In this document: positions 16,210 to 24,780 of the stretch, piece by piece
How positions within the stretch are numbered: the first letter of the stretch is position 1
Layout of the letters: each line of letters opens with the position of its first letter
Origin: a virus
DNA length: 30,969 nucleotides
Reading direction: 5' to 3' (one strand)
Virus record (IMG/VR): IMGVR_UViG_3300017788_000107
Coordinates: 1 to 30,969 of that record
Position numbers and translations under genes: made by a program
The notes under the pieces: model-generated
The model's database searches: none
What the model was told of the DNA's origin: nothing
The model's input: only the letters and a program-made list of their open reading frames with translations

Positions 16210-17082
16210 ATGGAAAACGATCAAACAATTCCTATTACGCGTCCACAAACCATTGTTGGTGGACCTCCTATTGCAAGAAATCCTTCAATGTCACAGCCAA
16301 CACCTGTGACTGTAAAGCCTCAAAATACGTTTCCTACCGAAACAATTGGACTACCAAGCGAGGGTCATTTTTATCCATCGGATCATCCACTATCAAGTGG
16401 ACAGATTGAAATCAAGATGATGACGGCCCGTGAGGAAGATATTCTTACCAATCAAAACCTTATCAAAAAAGGTATTGTTTTGGATAAACTGTTGGAATCT
16501 TTGATTGTTACACCATGTAAGTTGGATGATCTTCTAACAGGTGATAAAAATGCAGTGTTTTTTGCCGCTAGGCGTCTTGCCTACGGTGATTCGTATGGTC
16601 CCGTGACGGTTACATGTCCCAAGTGTCAAACAGAGTGTGATCGAAAAATTGATTTATCGTTGATGCAGTCAAAAGAAGTTGATGTATCACAATATGCGAA
16701 GGGTCAAAATGAGTTTGAGTTTACGCTTCCTTATACCAAGAAGACGATCAAGTACAAGTTGTTGAATCATCGTGATGAAGGTTTGATTGATGCGGAGCTT
16801 AAAGCTATGGCAAAGGTCAATAAAACTGGAAGCAGTGAAGTTACAACTCGTTTAAAGTATATGATTGTGTCGGTGGACGGCAATACCGATAAAAACGTTG
16901 TGCGCAAGTTTGTAGATCATGAGTTGCCATCCCGAGATAGTTTGGCATTCAGAACACATGTACGAGAACACAGTCCTGATTTGGACATGAGTTTCGAATT
17001 TTCGTGTGATGAATGTGGAAACGAGGAAAGGATGCAGGTGCCTTTGACGGCACAGTTTTTTTGGCCTGACGCCGGAAGATAA
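16210..17082 (+). CDS. Baseplate hub protein, T4 gp26-like, probable frameshift donor
   Basis: 290 residues. After a Pro/Thr-rich N-terminus it has LPSEGHFYPSDHPL (48-61), EIKMMTAREEDILTNQNL (67-84) and FFAARRLAYGDSYGP (117-131). Cysteines follow at C136/C139/C143 and C266/C269, forming a probable zinc site. This arrangement is that of the T4 gp26 baseplate family, longer here than in T4 (208 residues). The protein would act in assembly of the baseplate hub. The zero-frame ending is QFFWPDAGR. The codons for F283-F284 are part of a seven-T run, and the +1 frame is open from there for 66 further codons (next entry). The tape-measure gene follows, the usual place for frameshifted tail-assembly genes. 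No SD is visible at the start. Confidence 0.85.
   Translation: MENDQTIPITRPQTIVGGPPIARNPSMSQPTPVTVKPQNTFPTETIGLPSEGHFYPSDHPLSSGQIEIKMMTAREEDILTNQNLIKKGIVLDKLLESLIVTPCKLDDLLTGDKNAVFFAARRLAYGDSYGPVTVTCPKCQTECDRKIDLSLMQSKEVDVSQYAKGQNEFEFTLPYTKKTIKYKLLNHRDEGLIDAELKAMAKVNKTGSSEVTTRLKYMIVSVDGNTDKNVVRKFVDHELPSRDSLAFRTHVREHSPDLDMSFEFSCDECGNEERMQVPLTAQFFWPDAGR
17056..17062 (+). promoter_or_regulatory. Seven-T slippery site near the end of the gp26-like gene
   Basis: TTTTTTT read in zero frame as TTT TTT T-GG. A tRNA-Phe moving +1 keeps perfect pairing (TTT to TTT at 17060-17062). A -1 move would place the first Phe tRNA on GTT, a mismatch, and would lead to the wrong frame. The site therefore favours the frame that is open downstream. 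Confidence 0.6.
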
Positions 17083-17263
17083 AATACATCTTCACACACA
17101 AATCTTCGAATTATCTTACTATTCAGAGGGTGCATTTACACAAGAAATTGCGTATAATTTACCCACGCACATGCGTTTATTCTATTTGAAAAAGTTGGCT
17201 GATGCCAAAAAGAAAGAAAATGAACAAATGGAAAAGGCGTCTGAATCATCACGTAAGAAATAA
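17063..17263 (+). CDS. Frameshift extension of the gp26-like protein (no own start codon)
   Basis: In the +1 frame relative to gp26, codons run uninterrupted from the T-run to TAA at 17261-17263. The peptide begins GLTPEDKIHLHTQIFELSYY, then has GAFTQEIAYNLPTHMRLFYL and a Lys/Glu-rich tail ending SSRKK. The NLP...R-FY-KKL pattern looks like a genuine small tail-assembly domain. The only in-frame ATG (17171) lies inside this domain, lacks an SD and would give about 30 residues, so independent initiation is unlikely. Read through the slip, the fused product would be about 350 residues. An alternative is that the genome really has six Ts and one continuous gene, with a homopolymer error in this sequence. 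Confidence 0.65.
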   Translation, partial: GLTPEDKIHLHTQIFELSYYSEGAFTQEIAYNLPTHMRLFYLKKLADAKKKENEQMEKASESSRKK

Positions 17264-17279
17264 ACCCCCAAAAACTGAA

Positions 17280-17287
17280 TATAAATA
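17280..17287 (+). promoter_or_regulatory. T4-type late promoter (TATAAATA) for tape measure
   Basis: Exact TATAAATA followed by C, 35 bp upstream of the tape-measure ATG. By analogy with T4, initiation would fall about 6 bp after the octamer, near 17293, inside the left arm of the hairpin described next. Confidence 0.65.
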
Positions 17288-17321
17288 CGTTATTTGTATA
17301 TTTATAATGAAATAACGTATT
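17284..17321 (+). other. Perfect 12-bp hairpin ending at the tape-measure start codon
   Basis: AATACGTTATTT (17284-17295) and AAATAACGTATT (17310-17321) are perfect inverted copies around a 14-nt loop; ATG begins at 17322. The left arm overlaps the late promoter. Readthrough RNA could fold and occlude the start, whereas RNA begun at the late promoter would lack most of the left arm. Confidence 0.7.
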
Positions 17322-20300
17322 ATGGCCGATGAAGAACTATTAAAAGATGCTGCAAAGATGTTGCAAAACGCAACTGCGGAATCTGAAAAAACAGGAAAGA
17401 GTATAGCTTTTGCCACCGATCAATTAAAAAAGCTCGGAAAGGCGTTTAGCATAATGTCAAATCAATCCAAGGCTGCATATGAACAAGTTCGTAATGCAAG
17501 TGAGACAGCAAACAAATCAATGCAGAGAACTCAGGATGTGTTGTTCAACATGGGGGACCAAACCATATCAACTGGAGCGAAATTACACGAAATGTTCGAT
17601 GCGTTGGTACGTCTTCCAATGGACAGTATAACAGAGCAAATTGAACTTCAAAATGAAGCATTGGAAGAAACAATGTTAAAAGAAAGTAAGTTGTACAAAA
17701 CAGGTTCTGATTTAAAAAAACAACAAGAAGACAAGTTAAAATTATTGGAAGATGAAATATCAAAACAAAAAGATTTAGCAAAAAAAACCGGAATAGATAA
17801 TAAGTCTATAATAGCTGATTTAGACAAACAAATTGAGAAGAAAAAAGAGGCTGTTAAATATGCCGAAAAAGTGATGGAAAGAACTAAACAAAGTCTTTTA
17901 ACTAACAATGAAAACGTTAAAGCTATAGCAAAAACAACGGAAAAGTTGAAAGGCACCGGTAAAGTTCTTGAGTCGCTTGTAGGACCAGCTATAAAGTTTT
18001 TGTCTAAGTTTACAGAAGCATATGATCGTTTTGTACAGTTGGATGCAGCTGCGTTATCTTTCAGAGAAACCACAGGACTTCTTATCAGTCAAATGGTTCA
18101 ACTTGAAAAAGCAGCATTAAACGTAAATCAAGAATTAATAACACAGGGTGTTACTATTGGAAAAGCGTATGATGCAGCTGCTGCTTTAACAAAAGAGTTT
18201 TCAAATGCTTATTCTGTAACTCAAGATCAAATACGTGCAGTTGCACAATTGAACGCCAACTTGGGAGTCACAGAATCAGTTGGTGCAGGATTTCTTCAAA
18301 AGATGGAGAGTGTTGGTGGATTAACTGAAAAACAATCTATCGGCATGGCCGGACTTGCTACAAATGCAGCCAAAGCTGCCGGAGTACCAATCAATAAAGT
18401 GATGCAGGATGTTGCTAATGCATCTGGAGAAACACTTGCGATGATGAGAGGCAATGTTCGTCAAATGACATTGGCAGCAATTCAAGCAAATCGTTTGGGT
18501 GTTGACCTTCAAAAATCTGCAAATGCTGCAAAACAATTGTTGAGTTTCACCGAAAGTGTTGATGCTGAAATGGAAGCAAGTGTATTGCTTGGCAAGAATC
18601 TCAATTTGAATCTTGCAAGACAACTTGCTTTCCAAGGTGATATAGCTGGATCACAAAAGGAAATCTTGAGACAAGTGAAATCGATGGGTGATTTCAACAA
18701 GATGAATATGTTCCAACAAGAGGCACTTGCAAAAGCATCTGGATATACCGTAGAGGAACTATCCAAGATGATCAAGAATGAGGAACGTTTGTCCAAGTTG
18801 AAGCCTGAACAGTTGAAGGCATATGAAGATGCTACCAAAGCACTCAAAGAACAAAAAGAAGAAACGGGTGAACAAATTCTTCAACAAGCACAAATGCAGA
18901 GTGCGATGCAACAATTGAGCAACACATATGCTGCATTTAAACAAATTCTTGCAGACATATTGACTCCAGTTGTTAATGTTGCGGTCAAAATATTGATTCC
19001 AATATTGAAAATGGTATTGGCTGCTTTCAACCTTTTGTTGATACCTGTTAAAGTATTGGCCAAAGGTATTCAAGCAGCTTTTGAACCATTTGAACCGGTA
19101 TTGCAGTTGGCATCAGATTTTTTTGATAAGAGCAATGCTGCAATTGAAAAATTGGTACAGGGATTGGTTGATTATGGAAAACTTGTGATAAAGTTGGTTC
19201 CGGGCTGGTCGTTGATGTTGGCGGTAATCAGAGGAATTGGCACAGCAATAACAGCGATAGGACGAGGAGTAAGCATCATTGGAGCTGGGTTAACAACTGC
19301 AAGCAGAGTTGCGTCAATATTGTTTGGAGCACTCAGCCCAATTACCAGAGTCATTTTTGGTATTAGTTCAATTATTGGATCTCTAATCAACGTAGTAGGA
19401 CGTGGAATACAGATGATCGGCGGACTCGCCTCTACTATTGGTAATTCTTTTAAATTGGTTGATATTTTCGTAAAACCGGTGATTGGTGCTTTTAATTTAA
19501 TTTCTAATTTAGCGACAAGAATAATATCACCAATACGTGGTATTATATCATTTTTCGGTACCGCTGGAGGCATGGTTGGACGACTTGTATCCGGACTCGG
19601 TGCTGTAGGAAGAGTCGGTAGAATACTTGGTGCATTTAGTAAAGCTGTACCTGTTGTTGGATGGATTATAGCGGGTCTTCAGGGTATTGTATCAATGTTC
19701 ACAAAGTTGAAGAGTGGAACCGGAGTCTTCAAAGCTCTGGGTGAGACACTATATGAAATTTTTGTGGAACCATTTAGAATGTTGTTTGAATTATTGGGCA
19801 AAATACCAGTTATTGGTGGATTGTTCAGAGCTATATTGCCTGTTTTTGATGCATTAAAATCAATTATTGTTGGTACATTTGAATTAATAGGATCATTATT
19901 TGGTACAATATGGGACATCACCAAAGGATTGATGAAAGGAATTTATGACATTGGTGCAGCAATTATGTCGGTAATCGCATTGCCGTTCAAAATGTTATTT
20001 GCTGGATTCAAGTTGATTTGGACATTGGCCACAGATGTATTTACATCGGTGAAAAATCTAATAATGGGGGTGTTTAAGGATTTAATGGGTGGAAACATTA
20101 TGGGTGCTATATCAAAAGTGTTTTCATTTATTCCAACTCTGTTTGCAAAGATGTTTTCAAGTGTAAAATCATTTATGATGAACATTTTTGGTATGATGTT
20201 TTCAACTGTAGCTAAAGTATTTGATTCTATATTTTCGATACCAAGAAAATTGATTGGAGGACTTATAAACATACTAGCAAAACCTTTTGTGTCAATTTTC

Positions 20301-20906
20301 AACATGGCACAATCAGTGTATGACAAAATTGCATCATTCTTTTCTGGTGGTGGAGGATTGTTGAGTGGTATTGGTTCAACGATATCATCAATTTTTGGAT
20401 TTATTTTTTCTCCATTAGCATCAATACCGAAGTTATTGTTGGGTTCTATTTTCTCGTTTGTATCATCTGCTAACCAAGCAATATCAGGTTTATTTGACAA
20501 TGTGGCTGGTTTTTTTGACAGTTTGATACAAAACATAATAGGATCTATTGTGTCGGTAATATCGGTTATAACTGAAAAGGTGGGTAGTGCAATAACCGCT
20601 ATTTGGAGTGGCATTAAGTCAATTGCATCTTTTATTGGTGGAATATTTGGATTTTTTGGATTTGGCGGTGATACTCCTTCTATCGACGACCAATCAAAAC
20701 CATTAGAAAACGTACCTTCACCAGCACCCGCACCAAATGTTAATGGACCAGCTGATACACAAACTGTTAATATGATTGCTGAAATTCAAAAAACCAATGA
20801 AAAGTTGGATGAATTGATAAGATTGATGGCCAACGGCGGATTGGTTGTGAATCTTGATGGTAGAAAAGTAAGTGAACAACTCGCTTTAGCTAGTGCTAAT
20901 GTATAA
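17322..20906 (+). CDS. Tail tape measure protein
   Basis: 1194 residues, the longest tail gene in the window. The N-terminal ~220 residues are charged coiled coil (for example DKQIEKKKEAVKYAEKVMER). A mixed helical region runs to about 510. From about 540 to 1110 there is a long series of hydrophobic helices rich in Ile, Phe, Gly and Ser (ILADILTPVVNVAVKILIPI, MLFAGFKLIWTLATDVF, IFSIPRKLIGGLINILAKPF). The C-terminus has NEKLDELIRLMANGG followed by VVNLDGRKVSEQLA, a common tape-measure ending. It sets tail length as an extended rod in the tube and may help DNA cross the inner membrane. It follows the gp26/frameshift pair, as chaperone genes precede tape measures elsewhere. It has a late promoter and a hairpin at its start and no SD. 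Confidence 0.92.
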   Translation: MADEELLKDAAKMLQNATAESEKTGKSIAFATDQLKKLGKAFSIMSNQSKAAYEQVRNASETANKSMQRTQDVLFNMGDQTISTGAKLHEMFDALVRLPMDSITEQIELQNEALEETMLKESKLYKTGSDLKKQQEDKLKLLEDEISKQKDLAKKTGIDNKSIIADLDKQIEKKKEAVKYAEKVMERTKQSLLTNNENVKAIAKTTEKLKGTGKVLESLVGPAIKFLSKFTEAYDRFVQLDAAALSFRETTGLLISQMVQLEKAALNVNQELITQGVTIGKAYDAAAALTKEFSNAYSVTQDQIRAVAQLNANLGVTESVGAGFLQKMESVGGLTEKQSIGMAGLATNAAKAAGVPINKVMQDVANASGETLAMMRGNVRQMTLAAIQANRLGVDLQKSANAAKQLLSFTESVDAEMEASVLLGKNLNLNLARQLAFQGDIAGSQKEILRQVKSMGDFNKMNMFQQEALAKASGYTVEELSKMIKNEERLSKLKPEQLKAYEDATKALKEQKEETGEQILQQAQMQSAMQQLSNTYAAFKQILADILTPVVNVAVKILIPILKMVLAAFNLLLIPVKVLAKGIQAAFEPFEPVLQLASDFFDKSNAAIEKLVQGLVDYGKLVIKLVPGWSLMLAVIRGIGTAITAIGRGVSIIGAGLTTASRVASILFGALSPITRVIFGISSIIGSLINVVGRGIQMIGGLASTIGNSFKLVDIFVKPVIGAFNLISNLATRIISPIRGIISFFGTAGGMVGRLVSGLGAVGRVGRILGAFSKAVPVVGWIIAGLQGIVSMFTKLKSGTGVFKALGETLYEIFVEPFRMLFELLGKIPVIGGLFRAILPVFDALKSIIVGTFELIGSLFGTIWDITKGLMKGIYDIGAAIMSVIALPFKMLFAGFKLIWTLATDVFTSVKNLIMGVFKDLMGGNIMGAISKVFSFIPTLFAKMFSSVKSFMMNIFGMMFSTVAKVFDSIFSIPRKLIGGLINILAKPFVSIFNMAQSVYDKIASFFSGGGGLLSGIGSTISSIFGFIFSPLASIPKLLLGSIFSFVSSANQAISGLFDNVAGFFDSLIQNIIGSIVSVISVITEKVGSAITAIWSGIKSIASFIGGIFGFFGFGGDTPSIDDQSKPLENVPSPAPAPNVNGPADTQTVNMIAEIQKTNEKLDELIRLMANGGLVVNLDGRKVSEQLALASANV

Positions 20907-20915
20907 TTATAGAAT

Positions 20916-23900
20916 ATGCCAGAACCAATTCAAAGAAACTCAATATCGTTTCCGTTAACGAATCGATACAATTCTGCATCATCTTCTCCTTCACCGGGCA
21001 GTGGAGCAGAACCCAAAACCATTGTGGTTCCGCCTATCAACAAAATACCCAGCGACTATCCAATTGGTCCTGCGCCGGGTAAAGTTGAAAAGTTGTATAT
21101 CAGCAACAACAAATCCATATTGAGTAGATACAGTCCAAAAACTGGATATTCCAACGGATTGCTTCGATTTGGTCCGCGTCAACCTTTTGTATGGTTTACG
21201 CCCAATGAAGGCAATAGTGGAACCAATGCTATCAAAAAGTATGATACACGGTTTTTTCCATTAGGATCTGCATTGCAAGATGTAGTTCGTGTTGGTAAGT
21301 TTTTGGTGTCTGGTCCCGGTGTTATGTTCAATATCAAACAATTGGTATTGCAAAATTTACAACCGTTCAATGAAACTGCGCTATACAATCCAGCTGATCC
21401 GTTAGTATCTGCATTTCGTGCCACATCGTTGGGATTGCTTCCAAGAGTTCAACGTCACATTGATTTGGGTGGTGGTCTTTTGGGTGCATTAGCCAGTGTA
21501 GTTGGATTTTCTGTAACATCACAAAGCAACAGTATACCAAGAGGGTCCATAGGCGCTGGTAGTTCAGATACTGCATCTAGTTCGCCTCTTTCAAAACAAT
21601 CAATAGGTACCGGCAAAGGTCTATTGAGAGCTAAAACCGCATCATCGGGATATACATCATTTGCATCACGTTGGGGAGGAAATGCTAGTAAAACAAGTTT
21701 CTTGAGAGCAATGGCTGCGTCTGTGTTTCCGTCTTTGATTAGTGTAAAACAACCGCCTGGCACAAAATACAAGGCTGACGAAGGTTCATATGGTATGATG
21801 ATCAACGACAATCGTGAAAGATTGTCAACAACCAACGTAGTAACTGGTGTTAATTTGCCATTGAATCAAATTTGGATTGCGGGTGCTGATACAATACGAA
21901 AGAAAAAGGAAACACCAAGAAGTCGTGAAATCAAATATGTTGATGGTTCAAGTCAAAAAGTCAATTCGTCTGTAAGCGGTCCATCTATCAATGGATTGGA
22001 AACCGGTTTTACAATTGAAAAAGATCAAGATGATATTGAAAAGTATGGAAAGTCTGTGGGTATTACTGCATACAGAAAAAACTCTGATGCGGATTTCAAA
22101 TACTCCACGATGTTGATCAACTATAAAAAGTTTATTGATAAAACTTCAACGTTTTTAACCAAAATGGACGGTCCACCCGTGGATCTTACCAATGCAGAAG
22201 ATACATACGTAATTAAGCCACAAGAAGATTTCTATAAAAAGTATGGGTTTTCAGCAACACCGTTTCTTGCAACAGTGTTTACACTCAACACTATTCCTAC
22301 AAGACGTGGAAAAGTTGATGTAAAAGCAGCACCATACTTGGTAGATGACACATATTCCAAGAGACACAAAGACAATAACAATGAAGGTGTTCTCAAAGAA
22401 TTTAGAACCAATCTTGATGCAGGTAAAATTGGTAACGTTCCAACTTTATCAAATGATATCAATGAACCGATTAATGCTACATTGGCATTAAAAGATCAAG
22501 ATAGAATTAACAAAGAACGTATTGACAAACAAAAAGCGTTTTATAACGAATACGGTTTTAATGATACACCCACTGTAGCAAAATCTGGAACAATACAAAA
22601 CATTCCAAAACGTGAAGGTGGCGATCTTAACAGAGACGCATATGATGTAGACGGTACATACATCAAAAATGTTATCACCAACAACAACGAAGGTGTATTA
22701 AAATCTATACGTCAAAATGTTGATGCTGATAAAATTGGTAAAATTGACACACGTACCAACGCTGTCAATCAATTGAATAATGCTACGTTGGAAGTTAATG
22801 TCAACGACACCATTCATAAAACACAACTTGAAGCACAAACCAATTTTTACAAACAACGTGGTTTTGATACTACGCCAGATGTAGCTAAAATCAAACAAAT
22901 AACAGACATACCACAACGTGGTGATACCAATACACCACCCACGGATGATGTTAATGTGCCAGGCACATATTCGAATCTTGCAAATCAAACAGGCGACTCA
23001 AGCGTTTTGTCAGATTTAAAAAACAACATGGAGCAAGATAAGTTTCAAAATGTACCTTCTGCAAAAAACCATGTTAATCAGCCTATTAATGCTACGTTGG
23101 CATTGAAAGATCAAGATCGAATCAATCAAGAAATAGCAGACACACAAAAGAAGGTGTATACTGATTTGGGATTGGCAGATACGCCCGAAATATCCAAGAT
23201 CAAAAAACTAAATCAAATACCAACACGTGAAGGCAGTGGTGATTTAAATCGTGATGCATATTTGGTTGATGGCACGTATTCAGCTACACGTAAAAACGAT
23301 GGTATTAATAGTAATCTTGTCAATATTAGACGCAATTTGGAAGACGGTAAAATTAGTGATACTGTATCCACAGCAACTATTGATATCAAAGGCGATCCTA
23401 CTGATAAAAACAATGCGACACTACAGTTGAAGCAAGACGATATTGTAGTTTTGAATCGTACTGCGATGTTGAAGAAAGTTATAGACAACATTCGTGCTAG
23501 TGGATATCAAGTTGCGTTCAACAATGTCAATACTAGAGTGATGTCGAGTCCGGATGCCACTGTTTTTGGTATACAAACACTGACGTTTAGAAACATCACA
23601 GACAACAAATATAGTAAAGATTATGCTGATAGTTCACAATTGGTTGATGGATTGGAACACAGTCGTTTGAACAGCAAAAAGTTTGCAGGTGCACGTTATG
23701 GTGATGAACTAAACAAATTGACCATACTTGGTCCGGATAAAGATATTTTGGATGAAACGGATGTAAATGGATGGAGCGTATATGATCCTATCAAAGATGA
23801 TTTGATTGCATTTTATTTTGTTGATATGGTCAATGATCGTTATATACCGTTTAGAGCCACTGTAACTGGTATACAAGACAGTTTTCAAGTTGATTGGAAC

Positions 23901-24470
23901 AACTACAAGTATATTGGTCGTGCAGACAAACTATACACATATGAAGGTTTTACAAGACAGTTGAGTTTTACTTTCAAAGTGTATGCATCCAGTATCAAAG
24001 AATTGCTTCCTATGTGGAAGAGAATCAACTATTTGTGTGGATTTGCAATGCCTGCCAATTATACATCGGCTACAAGCAATGGTGATGGTAGTGAAAGTCA
24101 GTTTTCGGTTCCTCCATTTGTTAAATTGAATTTGGGAGATATGTATAAAGATCAACCTATTTTGATTAACAGAGTAGGTTTGTCCATACCAGAAGGTGCT
24201 GCGTGGGAAACATTATCTGAAAATTCAGAAGCTAATTGGTCATATTTGAATGGTATTATACAATGGCCAAATTCTGATGGCAAGTATGCACAATTTCCAA
24301 GAGAAGTAGAAATATCATTGGATATTACGGTGTTGCAAAAAGAAAGACCTGTTGTGGGTGCTGCAAACTTTGGAAATGCCACAAGAGATCAAGTGAACAA
24401 TGCGATAATTGCCGGCGATGACAATAAGTTTTCCAAACAACTGATAACTTATGTTCAGAACTACGAATAA
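20916..24470 (+). CDS. Large baseplate/tail-tube junction protein with four internal repeats
   Basis: 1184 residues. The N-terminal region (1-180) contains YSPKTGYSNGLLRFGPRQPF and NPADPLVSAFRATSLGLLPR, seen in large baseplate proteins of related phages. Residues 439 to about 850 form four tandem repeats. The C-terminal ~270 residues form a separate structural domain: NGWSVYDPIKDDLIAFYFV, DSFQVDWNNYKYIGRADKLY, TRQLSFTFKVYAS, and KLNLGDMYKDQPILI. This domain resembles proteins that cap the tail tube or join it to the baseplate (T4 gp48/gp54 region), but I cannot assign a T4 number. Position between tape measure and gp53-like genes agrees. No SD is present. The 16 bp spanning the upstream stop, spacer and ATG recur exactly before the next gene. 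Confidence 0.8.
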   Translation: MPEPIQRNSISFPLTNRYNSASSSPSPGSGAEPKTIVVPPINKIPSDYPIGPAPGKVEKLYISNNKSILSRYSPKTGYSNGLLRFGPRQPFVWFTPNEGNSGTNAIKKYDTRFFPLGSALQDVVRVGKFLVSGPGVMFNIKQLVLQNLQPFNETALYNPADPLVSAFRATSLGLLPRVQRHIDLGGGLLGALASVVGFSVTSQSNSIPRGSIGAGSSDTASSSPLSKQSIGTGKGLLRAKTASSGYTSFASRWGGNASKTSFLRAMAASVFPSLISVKQPPGTKYKADEGSYGMMINDNRERLSTTNVVTGVNLPLNQIWIAGADTIRKKKETPRSREIKYVDGSSQKVNSSVSGPSINGLETGFTIEKDQDDIEKYGKSVGITAYRKNSDADFKYSTMLINYKKFIDKTSTFLTKMDGPPVDLTNAEDTYVIKPQEDFYKKYGFSATPFLATVFTLNTIPTRRGKVDVKAAPYLVDDTYSKRHKDNNNEGVLKEFRTNLDAGKIGNVPTLSNDINEPINATLALKDQDRINKERIDKQKAFYNEYGFNDTPTVAKSGTIQNIPKREGGDLNRDAYDVDGTYIKNVITNNNEGVLKSIRQNVDADKIGKIDTRTNAVNQLNNATLEVNVNDTIHKTQLEAQTNFYKQRGFDTTPDVAKIKQITDIPQRGDTNTPPTDDVNVPGTYSNLANQTGDSSVLSDLKNNMEQDKFQNVPSAKNHVNQPINATLALKDQDRINQEIADTQKKVYTDLGLADTPEISKIKKLNQIPTREGSGDLNRDAYLVDGTYSATRKNDGINSNLVNIRRNLEDGKISDTVSTATIDIKGDPTDKNNATLQLKQDDIVVLNRTAMLKKVIDNIRASGYQVAFNNVNTRVMSSPDATVFGIQTLTFRNITDNKYSKDYADSSQLVDGLEHSRLNSKKFAGARYGDELNKLTILGPDKDILDETDVNGWSVYDPIKDDLIAFYFVDMVNDRYIPFRATVTGIQDSFQVDWNNYKYIGRADKLYTYEGFTRQLSFTFKVYASSIKELLPMWKRINYLCGFAMPANYTSATSNGDGSESQFSVPPFVKLNLGDMYKDQPILINRVGLSIPEGAAWETLSENSEANWSYLNGIIQWPNSDGKYAQFPREVEISLDITVLQKERPVVGAANFGNATRDQVNNAIIAGDDNKFSKQLITYVQNYE
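22230..23451 (+). repeat. Four tandem ~102-residue protein repeats inside the baseplate gene
   Basis: Units start at residues 439, 542, 644 and 747, with FY-KYGF-like openings (FYKKYGFSATP, FYNEYGFNDTP, FYKQRGFDTTP, VYTDLGLADTP). Each then has a short I-x-x-IP-x-R segment, DGTYS or similar, an R-x-N-L/V-D/E-x-x-K-I segment and a NATL-x-L-K-DQDRI-like end. Units 1, 2 and 4 are closest; unit 3 is most diverged. DNA identity is low enough that the duplication is old. Confidence 0.85.
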
Positions 24471-24479
24471 TTATAGAAT

Positions 24480-24776
24480 ATGAGATATGATACGTCTGTT
24501 AATATAAAAAAGAGATGGGATGGCAAAAGATATTTTGGCACACGAATATATCCATCTATACCATTGGATTCCAGCGACATATATATTGTATCCAATGAAA
24601 CAGATTCGCTGGACAATCTTGCGTTTAAGTATTATAAGAATCCATCGTTGTGGTGGGTGATTGCGCAAGCCAACAACATTGGAAAAGCCAGAATGGCGGT
24701 TGAACCGGGATTGCAATTGAGAATACCGACAAAAATAAATTCAATTGTCAATAACTACAAGTTGTTGAATACATAA
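24480..24776 (+). CDS. Baseplate wedge protein, T4 gp53-like with LysM-like fold
   Basis: 98 residues. The N-terminus has YFGTRIYPSIPLDSSDIYIV, then DSLDNLAFKYYKNPSLWWVI, AQANNIG, and a final PGLQLRIP. This is the LysM-like pattern (Y-x-x-P-x-LWW-x-IA-x-AN-x-I...P-G-x-x-L-x-IP) found in short baseplate proteins at this position. T4 gp53 is longer, so this is a compact form consisting of the LysM-like core. It probably joins wedges around the hub rather than binding peptidoglycan, although LysM folds can do so. The start follows the previous stop by 9 bases, with no SD. Confidence 0.85.
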   Translation: MRYDTSVNIKKRWDGKRYFGTRIYPSIPLDSSDIYIVSNETDSLDNLAFKYYKNPSLWWVIAQANNIGKARMAVEPGLQLRIPTKINSIVNNYKLLNT

Positions 24777-24780
24777 TGTT

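Noticed and set aside
17171-17263. Independent 30-residue peptide from the ATG at 17171
   Set aside because: No ribosome binding site, and the ATG sits in the middle of a continuous domain-like frame that extends back to the slippery site.
20512-20545. TTGACA promoter-like sequence near 20515
   Set aside because: It is inside the tape-measure coding region and has no downstream gene start nearby.
19943-20614. 223-residue minus-strand ORF opposite the tape measure
   Set aside because: It lies wholly inside a recognisable plus-strand tape-measure gene and shows no family features or start signal.
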